A DNA stretch of 64,000 nucleotides from JBCCQH01 sp039024435 (GTDB taxonomy: Bacteria; Bacteroidota; Bacteroidia; J057; JADKCL01), in the NCBI GenBank assembly GCA_039024435.1, contig JBCCQH010000009.1:1-64000 (forward strand). Reading direction: 5' to 3'. Positions 17,384 through 27,120 of the stretch are shown here, in pieces; within the stretch, counting starts at the first letter, position 1; each line of letters begins with the position of its first letter. Below the pieces are notes generated by a model that ran no database searches, was not told the DNA's origin, and worked only from the letters and a program-made list of their open reading frames with translations. A program made the translations under genes and the position numbers.

Positions 17384-20300
17384 ATGAAGGACTACGTGCC
17401 TCGCATCATGCGTGATGCGAACGATAGTGAGGTTACCCTTGCCGAACTGAATACCTCTACTTCCAGTACTGAGCTCGCCCAGGAGCGCAATGATATCGTC
17501 TTGCGCTACATCGAAGGACATCCGGTATACCGCAGCCTACTTGATTCTGCCCCGGGACCGGTCCAGGTTCAAGCTAAATTGCAGTTGTCTCAGCCGGATA
17601 GTCCGCTAGAAAAGGAGGCGGATGAAGCGGCCAGCCAGGCAGTTCAGCAGGGGTCCGCCCACAATATCGTGCAGCGACAAACCAGTGGAGAAGACGGCTC
17701 CGTGGGAGCGCTGTCCGACGACTTCACGCGGCGACTCCAGGAACGCAGTGGAACCGGATCGCCCCTGGACCGGTCCTTTCGGGCCGAAATGGAATCGGCG
17801 ATGGGGGCGGACTTCAGTGAGGTTTCCATCCATACCGGAATTGCCGCTGCGGAACTGGCCCGGGAAATCAATGCCAAAGCATTTACTTATGGATCAGACA
17901 TTTTCTTTGGGGAAAATGAATTCAATCTGATCACCAATTCCGGCAAGGAATTGATGGCCCATGAACTGGTCCACGTCGTTCAACAACAATCTCAGGTGGG
18001 TCGCAAGGTACAGAGATCGGGAAAAACCCGGGATCCGAACGCCACACTTAGGTTTGTGATTTCCTACACCAATTACCGCGACCTTCCCGGCGGTGCCGAA
18101 CTGCGTCAGGAGCAGGAAAGGCAGTTGAATCAGCAAATCTTTGGGTTGAGCGATGAAGACGTGCAGCACCTCACCCCCATCGTTTTTGCCGATCCACAGT
18201 TCCAGGGATACACCACCGCAGGCACCCGGGGATTGAAGGTTCTGGCTTCAGTCTATTTCAATGGACTGGAGCAGGTGCGGCGTTACCATCGGGAAAAGCA
18301 AGCCCGCCCCCAATTCGCCGAACTGGAGGATGCTACTTGGGTCGCCCTCGAAATTGGCAGAACCTACGCCGAAGAGTCCCCTGATGCCTTGGATGGTGAC
18401 CTGGCCCATGACTACGTCAAAAATCAGATTGGCCCGATTTACAAAGTGCTGGCCAGCTATCCCGATGCCTATTTGCAAAAAATCCCGGCGGAATATGGGC
18501 AAGGAAGCCGGAACTGGAGCGAGGACTGGCTTCAGATCAAAAAATACTTGTTGCAGATGCACAACCACAGCCCCGACATCGAGGGGCTGCGACTCCGACC
18601 ATCCGAACAGATCTCCCCCAGTAACCGGGAGTGGGAATACAAGCTCGAATGGTTTTACCCCCGGGTGGAAGCAGTCAACCGCCTGACGACCTTTGCAATT
18701 GGCCGGAACGTCACCCAGCTCGATAAGCCGATGCATTCGTTCGGTAAAAACTTTTTACTGGATGCCGTTGAAGGCTTAAAACGACCGGAAATTGCGGGCC
18801 AGCACAAAATCGTGCGGCTCAGCCTCAACGAGCAGGAAAGAAAGGGCCAGTCTGAGAATATATACTCCAAAGTGGTTGTAGTGGGCAAAAAAGAGGCCTA
18901 CGATGTGCAACACGCCGAAATCTCCCCGGACAATCCACCGCTGGTCCGCAAGTGGACCGTCATTCATGACGCATCGCTCAGCGAGACCTCCCACTTGATC
19001 ACCCAAAGTGATGCTACTGCTTTAGAGATCACCTGGAAACATCCCGGACGGCACCGGATTTTCTGTTTGGTGGACATCGCAACCGACGGTGAATACCAGG
19101 AACACCTCCTCCAAGCTGAGGTCATGGTCTACCCGGATGTTCGGGAACTGGCGGACAGCCAGGTTGAGCAGGACCTGGAGATGATTCGCGGCCGAACCTT
19201 GAAGGACGATATCCTTTTGTACGAACAAATTGGGCTGTCCTCTCGGCAGGAGTTGTATCCCAAGGCTTTCCCGCATTTTCCCTTGCAAAAGATGAATGCA
19301 ATGTACGTGGCGCAAGATCACTACATGAGCCTGCGTGGCCAGCAGGATCCTGACCCGGACGAACTGCTGGACGCTGCCGTGGAAATGCTGTGGGCGTACA
19401 ATCAGTTGGAAAACCATTTTGTTGTCCATGCGGCCAGTGTCTTCAATGACCAAACCGAGCAGTACCGGCTGAAAGCACCGCAGTACGTCAAAAACATTGA
19501 AGACAAGTACAACTTTAATGGGTGGCATTTTTACAAAAACGAAAATCTCCAACCCAATCCCAACGGCTACCTTCCTAAGTGGAAAGGAGCCACCTATCCG
19601 TTGTTGGAGTATGCCTTGGACGCTTCCAATGTCCGCAGTGAATACCAGCAGAAACGCCTCCTGGAATACCCCGTCGTGTTTCTCGAAGCTTTCCTTCCCC
19701 AGATGGACGAAGCTGTTGCAAAAAAACTCAGCGAGGACAAAAAGAAGAAAGGCCAGATGAACCAAGCCCAAAACCACCTCTACCAAGGTAAACTGGGCAC
19801 GGGTACGGCGGCTTTGCTGTTGGAAAACAAAAATGCGATCAAAATTCCGGCGATTTACTACCCGCAGGTCAACGAGGCACAGGAGAGCTATTCCACCTAT
19901 GCCCCGAGGGGAAGTGAATTGGAGCAATTGACCGTGCGTGGGGTTCCGGTATTTTTCTTTCTCTACCAGGACGATACCAATAGCGACTGGGTACTGAAAG
20001 ACATCACGCCCGGCTGCGAAGGCGAAAACCGCATTCGTGGCGAAAAAGACGAAAAAATGCTGACCGATGCGACCCGCTTGCGGGCATTGTTCGGGGAGTT
20101 GGAGTCGGCCGACGAACGGTACGCAGATGGCTTGATTTACTACGAGATTCCTTACGAAAACTCCGAACTCACCGGCCTCCATTCGGTGCGCATCGTCGAA
20201 GGGATGGAACTGCACGACTGGCTGATCGGGGCGGCCGTTGCCGTGGGAGTGGCGGCCTTTCTCCTCGGTACCGCCGGTGCGGGAACTCCGGTCGTGATGG

Positions 20301-22786
20301 GACTTGCCGCCGGATCAGCCCTGTTTAGCATTGCGGGCAGCGCAGCCTACATGCATGAGATGAACAAGCACGGGCTGCTCACAACCGGAGATGCCCTCCT
20401 GAATATACTCTCGATTGCCGCCGACATCGCTACCCTGGGAGCGTTCAGTGCGGGCATGATCCTTGTAAAGCAGGGGGCCAATCTGACCCGCATGGGACGC
20501 CTGGCCAACAAATCGTATATCTACCTGAAGGGGGCTTCCGCAGCATTTATGGGCGCCACCATGCTGGTGGGGTCGGCTCAGATCATTGACATGCTCATCC
20601 AGCAAGGCGGGGAAGTCGATAACTTTACCCTGGCACGGACCATCGGGATTTTGATTGCGATGGGGACCCTGGGAGTAGTCAGTGTGCGGGCCGACATTGC
20701 CGATGTCAACCATTTCATGAAGACGGGCAAACCTCTCCACTTCCAGAACCCGATGGATCCCCAAGTGAACTCGGGCTTGCGGGGCAGTCTCCTGGAACCC
20801 GACGTTCCCTTTTACATCAACCGCGAGGGAATCATTTCCAGCCTTCCGGATACGAAGGAGATGCGCAAACAACTGGTGACCCATCTGGACAAAAACGCAA
20901 TACGGGGACTCGATGACGTTGAAGTGCGCCAACTTTACATGCTGGATGAAGCCTCTCTTTCTACGATCGGGAAGTACAGTTACTCCACCGATGATCTGAA
21001 ACGGATCTCCCGCTTGATGCAGGAGGATGCGGACCTGGTGGCCCAGGCCTTGAAGCGGCCCCGCCTCGCCCGCAACCCGGAAAAGCTGGAAAAAGAATTC
21101 CAGAAAGCGATCAAAATGAACCGTCGGCCTCTGTTTGAACGGCACATCCGCAGTCGCATCCGCACCCACGACGGGCGGCATACGATCAAAGTGCTGGAGG
21201 ATGGCCAGATCATGATTTGTACGCAATGCAAGGAGCTGGAGCAGTACATGAAGTCGGTGCTGGGTCGCTTAGAAAGCGCCGACATCATCCCCCAAAAGAC
21301 AATCAATCGTTTTCAAAATATTATCAACGAGACCAAAAACTTGGTCGGAACGCAACAGCTCGATGTCGTCCAAAATCTATACAATGCGCTCGGCCCGATG
21401 GAGCGCTTGGGAGGACTGCTGGATAATTTTGCCGCTACTAAAAATGCCGACTTTCTAGTAGAAGCAATGGCAAAATTGAAAAAGCAAGCGGACTCCTTGT
21501 TGAGCGGTACAAGGACAATCGAAAATTTGAACACAAATATTCCCAGGTACCGGATGTTTGAAGAAGCGGTGGATATGTTTTACGTTTCCCATCGGATTCA
21601 GGGCCGCAATCTGCCGGCAGCCGATCAGGCTAGGCTTGAGCAGATGTGGAAAGAATTTGTGGCCCAAGGAACCATTTCCAATGTTGCAGATCAGCAGAGC
21701 TGGATTATTGGGAAATGGATTAGCAGCTTGGGGGACCTTGGCCTGTTACAAGAATCGACATTCAATATCCTTCTGAAATATATCCAGCAAAATATTGGCA
21801 ATCCCGGCGAAACGATTCGGATTGCAATCAGCATTGAACAAATTTCCAAGAACCTGGGAAGCTACGCGGGCCTTGAGCTATTTTACAACGGGCTATTGCG
21901 TGAGCTGCCCAAAGCACAAGACCCGTTGCTATTCGCAAACAACTTAAACAAGATCTTCAACACCAATTCGCAATCTGGCCGCCTCATGGTTGAAGCGCTT
22001 GAAATTCAAGCCTTTGATTATTTGGAAGATGGATCGAGAATTGCGGCAATGGTAAATCTCGCCACCAAAGCCGCAGATGAGAATAGCGAGCTTTCCTACC
22101 TCTACATCAGTGCTTTGTACGACGAAGGTGTTTCCCAAACAGTAAATACCTTACAACTGAATCGAATCGCGAATGAAATCGAGGCACGCATTGCGACTCA
22201 CAAAGCAGCGACTCCCGGGATCGTTAACCAACCCCCCAAGGTCAGTTTTGTCTACCCGAAAGACAAAGACATCGCCCAGGGCGCACGCGCTGGGAAGTAC
22301 ATGATCAATCAAGACTCCATTGACCTAGTGGTCTACGTGAGTTACGAATTTAGGGGGACAACCCTCCGAAAACCCGTTATTTTTAGCTTTGATCAAGGTA
22401 CTTGGAAAACAAAAATGAACAAGCACTTCGAAAAGATAAATCCTGGGGCGGGAAACAAACAGTTGGACTCATCCAATACCTATTTCGCTGACATTGGGAT
22501 GACCTTTGCGGAAGAGGGCCAATTTTACAAAGAATTATTTGAGAAGTTTTTGCGTCACCCCAAACTCAACAACACAAAAATCATCACCTCGGGTAAAAAG
22601 AGTCACATCGACTTGCCAATTGAAATGCAAAGGAAAGGAAATGTGTTTACCACCCCATACCGACTCGGCTATTTAGCGGACGGGACTTCCACTGCCTTCC
22701 CCAAATTGGGTGAGGTGGAGGTTATGAAAGTACAAACCCTCTATCCTCGTGAAGCAAATGGCAATATCATCAAGAAAGCTCAATAA
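17384..22786 (+). CDS. Giant DUF4157 protein, CIS-associated cargo candidate
   Basis: The 1800-residue protein has an N-terminal disordered segment with a PLEKEADEAA motif (~74-83), typical of proteins loaded into extracellular contractile injection systems. A DUF4157 domain follows (~125-205) with a metalloprotease-like HELVH at 193-197. Residues ~945-1075 contain several hydrophobic glycine/alanine-rich stretches that could form membrane-active helices. The last ~450 residues are AT-richer in DNA and unlike any domain I recognise. There is no signal peptide, as expected for a CIS cargo. An unknown gene starts two bases after its stop and an AAA+ ATPase follows that, so the three form an operon. 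It could be a protease-type or pore-type effector. Confidence 0.75.
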   Translation: MKDYVPRIMRDANDSEVTLAELNTSTSSTELAQERNDIVLRYIEGHPVYRSLLDSAPGPVQVQAKLQLSQPDSPLEKEADEAASQAVQQGSAHNIVQRQTSGEDGSVGALSDDFTRRLQERSGTGSPLDRSFRAEMESAMGADFSEVSIHTGIAAAELAREINAKAFTYGSDIFFGENEFNLITNSGKELMAHELVHVVQQQSQVGRKVQRSGKTRDPNATLRFVISYTNYRDLPGGAELRQEQERQLNQQIFGLSDEDVQHLTPIVFADPQFQGYTTAGTRGLKVLASVYFNGLEQVRRYHREKQARPQFAELEDATWVALEIGRTYAEESPDALDGDLAHDYVKNQIGPIYKVLASYPDAYLQKIPAEYGQGSRNWSEDWLQIKKYLLQMHNHSPDIEGLRLRPSEQISPSNREWEYKLEWFYPRVEAVNRLTTFAIGRNVTQLDKPMHSFGKNFLLDAVEGLKRPEIAGQHKIVRLSLNEQERKGQSENIYSKVVVVGKKEAYDVQHAEISPDNPPLVRKWTVIHDASLSETSHLITQSDATALEITWKHPGRHRIFCLVDIATDGEYQEHLLQAEVMVYPDVRELADSQVEQDLEMIRGRTLKDDILLYEQIGLSSRQELYPKAFPHFPLQKMNAMYVAQDHYMSLRGQQDPDPDELLDAAVEMLWAYNQLENHFVVHAASVFNDQTEQYRLKAPQYVKNIEDKYNFNGWHFYKNENLQPNPNGYLPKWKGATYPLLEYALDASNVRSEYQQKRLLEYPVVFLEAFLPQMDEAVAKKLSEDKKKKGQMNQAQNHLYQGKLGTGTAALLLENKNAIKIPAIYYPQVNEAQESYSTYAPRGSELEQLTVRGVPVFFFLYQDDTNSDWVLKDITPGCEGENRIRGEKDEKMLTDATRLRALFGELESADERYADGLIYYEIPYENSELTGLHSVRIVEGMELHDWLIGAAVAVGVAAFLLGTAGAGTPVVMGLAAGSALFSIAGSAAYMHEMNKHGLLTTGDALLNILSIAADIATLGAFSAGMILVKQGANLTRMGRLANKSYIYLKGASAAFMGATMLVGSAQIIDMLIQQGGEVDNFTLARTIGILIAMGTLGVVSVRADIADVNHFMKTGKPLHFQNPMDPQVNSGLRGSLLEPDVPFYINREGIISSLPDTKEMRKQLVTHLDKNAIRGLDDVEVRQLYMLDEASLSTIGKYSYSTDDLKRISRLMQEDADLVAQALKRPRLARNPEKLEKEFQKAIKMNRRPLFERHIRSRIRTHDGRHTIKVLEDGQIMICTQCKELEQYMKSVLGRLESADIIPQKTINRFQNIINETKNLVGTQQLDVVQNLYNALGPMERLGGLLDNFAATKNADFLVEAMAKLKKQADSLLSGTRTIENLNTNIPRYRMFEEAVDMFYVSHRIQGRNLPAADQARLEQMWKEFVAQGTISNVADQQSWIIGKWISSLGDLGLLQESTFNILLKYIQQNIGNPGETIRIAISIEQISKNLGSYAGLELFYNGLLRELPKAQDPLLFANNLNKIFNTNSQSGRLMVEALEIQAFDYLEDGSRIAAMVNLATKAADENSELSYLYISALYDEGVSQTVNTLQLNRIANEIEARIATHKAATPGIVNQPPKVSFVYPKDKDIAQGARAGKYMINQDSIDLVVYVSYEFRGTTLRKPVIFSFDQGTWKTKMNKHFEKINPGAGNKQLDSSNTYFADIGMTFAEEGQFYKELFEKFLRHPKLNNTKIITSGKKSHIDLPIEMQRKGNVFTTPYRLGYLADGTSTAFPKLGEVEVMKVQTLYPREANGNIIKKAQ

Positions 22787-22788
22787 AT

Positions 22789-24168
22789 ATGCTTGATTTC
22801 TCCCCGGATACCGAATTTCACTTTGCCCACCTGGCCCTGCGCCGAGAGGCCAACCGGATCGACGATGCACTCGACGACGCCCTTAGGCAATCCCTAGCAC
22901 GCTTCACTGAGGTATTCGCCCATACCCCCCCCTACTACGTGACTGGCGGTCGAAAAATCGCCGGCGACTGCCTGGCCCAGAGCATCTGGGAATATCCGCT
23001 GCAAACCCAGGACGCAGAGGAAGCCACCTGGATACACTTGCTGGAAAATGACCTGGACCCCAACGATGTCCACCTCCTGGGTCGACAACTCCTGCGCACC
23101 GGGTTGCTGATCTGGTTGGGGATTCTGAAATGCTCCGATCATCGGGAAAGGGAAACCGGAAGCTGGCAGTACTACAAAGACTTTGCCCCGATCCTCCCCC
23201 TCCGCCACCGCCTCAGCCGGGCCTGGAACGATAAGTCACTGGTCATGGAGGAAGAGCAGTTCCAGTTTCTTGCGACTTCTTACTGGGGGCAAACTCTGGT
23301 CCTGCTGCACCTCTATGCCATGGGACTGTGGGGCGAATCGATTCCGGAGTCGCAACAGCGGCATATCCAGTCACGCCTCGCCTCCAGTCCTCCGACCATC
23401 GATGTCCTGCTCATCTCCCGAATTCGCGGTATCCTGGCCGTAGATCCGCGTCCGGCAGATGAACGTAACCACCGCCAAAGCTTCAGCAACCTGCTCAGCA
23501 AGAGCTACTTGAAAGACAGCACCGTGCGGGTATTGCGGGTCACCGAGCAGATTTGGCAAGCCACTCCGGCCGCGCAAATGATCGTTGCCTTTACCGAAAT
23601 CTGCGTCCAGTACGATTTGCAATGGAGCGAGCCGGGTGCAGGGGCCCACTTTCGGGAGCGCCGGAAAGAGGCTTTGCGACAAATCCGCCGGGACTACGCG
23701 GACCTCATCGCCCAAGCGCGAACATTCCTAGCCGAAAATCCGGAGCAGCGACCGACCCTGATCCTAGCCGGCATCATCGGCTTGCTCAATGGCTTTGCCT
23801 TTCGGACCGACGCGGATGAACTTCTGCTGGTGGAATTGCGTCAGGTACGCGATAAACAATTGGCTGACCTGATCCACCACAACTGGGAATCCTCCGCGGA
23901 GGAGATTGCCTTGCTTTTTGCCTTGCGTGGATTTGCCGCTTCCGAAATTTCAATTTCTGTGAACACCTGGCTCCCGTATATCAAAAAGATGCACTGGGGA
24001 ATGGACTTGATCACACTGCACCTGGTCCGCAGCACCGTGCAGCACTTGAGATTTTCCGCAAATGATGAAATGGCCGCTTTGGCTGACCTGATCAATAACC
24101 GCCTCAACGACGAATACACCGAAATCGAGGCGGCAATTCGCAATGCTGAACCCCTGTTGTACCATTAG
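22789..24168 (+). CDS. Unknown helical protein between DUF4157 and AAA+ genes
   Basis: The ATG lies two bases after the stop of the DUF4157 gene, so translation is probably coupled. The 459-residue protein is almost entirely helical, leucine-rich and neutral to acidic, with tryptophan-containing helices (for example SIWEYPLQ and YWGQTLVLLHLYAMGLWGES). There is no signal peptide, and the single short hydrophobic stretch (GLLIWLGIL) is more likely buried. I do not recognise a family. Its position suggests an adaptor, chaperone or self-protection partner for the DUF4157 protein or its ATPase. Confidence 0.65.
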   Translation: MLDFSPDTEFHFAHLALRREANRIDDALDDALRQSLARFTEVFAHTPPYYVTGGRKIAGDCLAQSIWEYPLQTQDAEEATWIHLLENDLDPNDVHLLGRQLLRTGLLIWLGILKCSDHRERETGSWQYYKDFAPILPLRHRLSRAWNDKSLVMEEEQFQFLATSYWGQTLVLLHLYAMGLWGESIPESQQRHIQSRLASSPPTIDVLLISRIRGILAVDPRPADERNHRQSFSNLLSKSYLKDSTVRVLRVTEQIWQATPAAQMIVAFTEICVQYDLQWSEPGAGAHFRERRKEALRQIRRDYADLIAQARTFLAENPEQRPTLILAGIIGLLNGFAFRTDADELLLVELRQVRDKQLADLIHHNWESSAEEIALLFALRGFAASEISISVNTWLPYIKKMHWGMDLITLHLVRSTVQHLRFSANDEMAALADLINNRLNDEYTEIEAAIRNAEPLLYH

Positions 24169-24202
24169 TGCTTCGGCTTCATCTCTACCCAACGAACCCA
24201 AC

Positions 24203-25510
24203 ATGGCTGATCACAACCATAATCCGCAAAATCTCCGGGAAGAACTCCACTGGCTTGCCGCTACGATCCTGGAACGCAAAAATGCCTGGGAGGAAAAACG
24301 GGCATTTGCTTGCCCCCCAGTACCGCAACTGGAGCAAAGCCACAGCCGGTACGCAGGCTTCATTCGGCAGTTTCAGCTTTCCTCCGATGAGCGCTTGGTC
24401 CTTGCCCTCGCCCTGGCGCCCCACCTGCGTCCCTGGCTACTTGATGGTCTGGTTCTCCCTCTCAACGAAGCCCGACTGACGGAGCAAAGAGAAACCGGGC
24501 AAAAACTCCCCACAGTGGAAACGGCATTGTTTCTGATCTGCGGGGATGACATCGCACGGCGCCTGGAAGTCCAGGCAGTATTCGACACGCAGCATCACTT
24601 TTACCAAAAAACCGTGCTGGACATTCGGGAACGGGACGTGGGCAGTTCATTTTTCAGCGGAATCCTCAGCCTCAACCGCAGTTATTTTGACCTGTTTACC
24701 ATCAACCGGGTGCGCCCGCCCCGGTTCAGCAACGAATTTCCTGCGCATCGGCTGGAAAGCAAGCTGGAATGGGAGCAACTGGTACTCAATGACAGCACCC
24801 AACGGCGGCTGCGCGATATCCGGGCCTATCTCCGCCACGAATCCCACCTGCGCCAGGAATGGAACTTGGGGCGGCACATGAAAAAAGGGTTTCGCATCCT
24901 GTTTCATGGTCCCTCGGGCACCGGAAAAACCGTCGCGGCAACCCTGATTGGCCGTGACTTGAACCGCGAGGTATACCGCGTCGACCTCAGTACCGTGGTC
25001 AGCAAGTACATCGGAGAAACGAGCAAAAACCTAAACAACCTCTTCAATACCGCCGAAGACAAAGAGTGGGTGCTGTTTTTCGATGAAGGCGACGCCCTTT
25101 TTGGACAACGTCAGGATACGGCAAATTCCGAAAGCAATACCGCCCACTACGCCAACCAGGATACTGCCTTCTTACTGCAACGCATCGAGAACTTCAATGG
25201 GATCGTCATCGTCGCGAGCAACTTTCGAAAAAACATTGATCAGGCATTTACCCGGCGCTTCCAGGCAGTCGTCCGATTCAACATTCCCGACCCCACCAAT
25301 GCGGTTCGCATTTGGGAAGAAAACCTGCCCGCCCAGGTGCAACTGGAAACGGGGATCAACCTGCCACAACTCGTGCGGATGCACCAAATGTCGGCCGCCG
25401 AAATCATCAAAGCGATTCAAATGATCTCCCTGGTCGCCATCCAGAAAGACCAACCGCTTATCACGCGCAAGGAATTGGAAAACTGTATCAAGGACACAAT
25501 TTTCGCCTGA
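24203..25510 (+). CDS. AAA+ ATPase of contractile injection system type
   Basis: The start chosen is the ATG at 24203; the open frame reaches back to 24143 inside the previous gene. The 435-residue protein has an N-terminal helical domain (~1-180) and an AAA+ module with Walker A GPSGTGKT (236-243), Walker B FFDEGD (292-297), a sensor-1 Asn in VASN (340) and arginine finger FTRRF (349-353). The usual FFDEAD is FFDEGD here. A second, homologous ATPase (63130-64000) sits beside a CIS tape-measure gene. Such ATPases accompany CIS loci and may help in assembly or cargo loading. Confidence 0.8.
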   Translation: MADHNHNPQNLREELHWLAATILERKNAWEEKRAFACPPVPQLEQSHSRYAGFIRQFQLSSDERLVLALALAPHLRPWLLDGLVLPLNEARLTEQRETGQKLPTVETALFLICGDDIARRLEVQAVFDTQHHFYQKTVLDIRERDVGSSFFSGILSLNRSYFDLFTINRVRPPRFSNEFPAHRLESKLEWEQLVLNDSTQRRLRDIRAYLRHESHLRQEWNLGRHMKKGFRILFHGPSGTGKTVAATLIGRDLNREVYRVDLSTVVSKYIGETSKNLNNLFNTAEDKEWVLFFDEGDALFGQRQDTANSESNTAHYANQDTAFLLQRIENFNGIVIVASNFRKNIDQAFTRRFQAVVRFNIPDPTNAVRIWEENLPAQVQLETGINLPQLVRMHQMSAAEIIKAIQMISLVAIQKDQPLITRKELENCIKDTIFA

Positions 25511-25757
25511 AGGCGAGCGATTGCCACCCAAGTCCGCAAAAGTCAGACCCAAATCCCGACCTTGGGCCCCAGACCGATGACCCGCCGATCCTCAACCTCC
25601 GCCGCTTGCGGCAAACCGATGAAGTGGCCCCCGACCCCATCCGCGCACCACACCTCCCGGGAGAATTCACCACCGAGGAACGGTGCTTGGTGGGAACAAA
25701 TATCCAATGGAGGCCACTCCCCTCCCAAAAGCCCCCAAATAACCCGGTATTTGTAGT

Positions 25758-27101
25758 GTGAGCGCCGCTTCCAACATCCGCAAACTGTTGCAATCGGACC
25801 TGGAAAACAGCCCCAATTGGGAGTTGGGGCTGGAACTGATTGTCGGGTTGAAGCTCGAAGAGCAATTGCTCACCGACCTGTTTATGTTTTACGATCAGAA
25901 CATTGCGATGCAACGGGAGGAGGTCAACATCGTGCGGCGGGCCTGGCACCTGATCCCCTCCCGTCACCACCCCGAACTCCAACATCTCCTTTCCTCGGGA
26001 CTGGACCGAGATTATTTCCCCCAGCCCTGGCAGCGCTACTACGAAATAGCCTTGCATCCCCTGCTCGATCCAGAAGTGGTCAAGCATTGGTGCAAAAGCG
26101 GGCACCGCTACGCGCGGTACTTCTTCCTGCTGGTCGCCCGCGACGAAGAATTCGCCACCCTGTACCCGGATCCCCACCGTTTCCGGTTCATCGCCACGCC
26201 CTGCAATCGGGTATTTCCCGGTCTGCGCAACAAACGGCAACTGCACGAATTGTGGCTCCACGACAATTTGCTCACCCACCTCCCCGAGTGGATGGGCGAA
26301 TTTTCCCAACTCAAAATCGCCCACTTCAGCCGGAACCGACTCCTGCGCCTTCCCTCCACATTTGGGAATCTCCGCCGATTGGAGACATTGCACCTGAGCG
26401 AAAACCGCTTCCCCGAAATTCCGCCGCCCCTGCGCGAACTCCCGAACCTCCAGGAACTCCACTACGCGCACAATGCAGTACCGGACACCACCGAGTTTGC
26501 CCGGTTTCCCCCTTCTTTGACCAGGCTGGTACTGCTGGGCAATCAACTGAATGATGTGACTGACATCGGGCACCTGATCCACCTCCGGGAACTGAACTTG
26601 CGCGACAATCAACTGGAGCGGGTTCCTTGGGCGGTCGTGGGGTTGCCCGCGCTAGAAGCATTGGACCTGGCCAAAAATCCGCTGAAAGAGATTCCGGCAG
26701 TTTTTCGGGAAATGCGCCTGCGCCAACTCGACCTCTCCGAAACCGAAGTCGAATCCCTCCCTGGTATCCTGCCGGCCACCCTGGAGCACCTCCGCCTCGG
26801 GGGCACGGAGACTTCTACTTGGGAAAATGAATTTGTCCGGCTGCCCGCCTTGCAACACCTGGGCCTGTCCGGTTGCGAGTTGGAACAACTGCCGGCGAGC
26901 CTGCGCCATTGTTCCCAACTGGCGGAGCTCGACGTGAGCGAAAATCCCGCATTGCACCTGCCCGCGTGGCTCCCGGAACTGAGCGCACTGCGCACGATTG
27001 ACCTTACTGGCTGTGAAGAGGTCCAGGAGTGGGAAGTGATCCGCCCGCTGTGGGAACGCGGGGTGGAATTTATCGGGGGAAATCAGTATTGGGAACGCTG
27101 A
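25758..27101 (+). CDS. Leucine-rich repeat protein
   Basis: The start is a GTG at 25758. The 447-residue protein has a helical N-terminal domain (~1-155), with phrases such as HWCKSGHRYARYFFLLVARDEEFATLYPD, followed by about twelve leucine-rich repeats of ~23 residues (LxxLxLxxNxLxxLP). There is no signal peptide, so it should be cytoplasmic or exported by another route. It lies 247 bases downstream of the CIS AAA+ gene on the same strand; whether it belongs to that locus is unclear. LRR proteins bind partners and lack catalysis. The 25511-25757 gap holds no other gene. Confidence 0.75.
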   Translation: MSAASNIRKLLQSDLENSPNWELGLELIVGLKLEEQLLTDLFMFYDQNIAMQREEVNIVRRAWHLIPSRHHPELQHLLSSGLDRDYFPQPWQRYYEIALHPLLDPEVVKHWCKSGHRYARYFFLLVARDEEFATLYPDPHRFRFIATPCNRVFPGLRNKRQLHELWLHDNLLTHLPEWMGEFSQLKIAHFSRNRLLRLPSTFGNLRRLETLHLSENRFPEIPPPLRELPNLQELHYAHNAVPDTTEFARFPPSLTRLVLLGNQLNDVTDIGHLIHLRELNLRDNQLERVPWAVVGLPALEALDLAKNPLKEIPAVFREMRLRQLDLSETEVESLPGILPATLEHLRLGGTETSTWENEFVRLPALQHLGLSGCELEQLPASLRHCSQLAELDVSENPALHLPAWLPELSALRTIDLTGCEEVQEWEVIRPLWERGVEFIGGNQYWER

Positions 27102-27120
27102 CCAATTGCGGTAAATCCGC

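Noticed and set aside
19022..20215. 397-residue minus-strand ORF
   Set aside because: It lies wholly opposite the DUF4157 gene and has no domain or start context; a codon-bias shadow.
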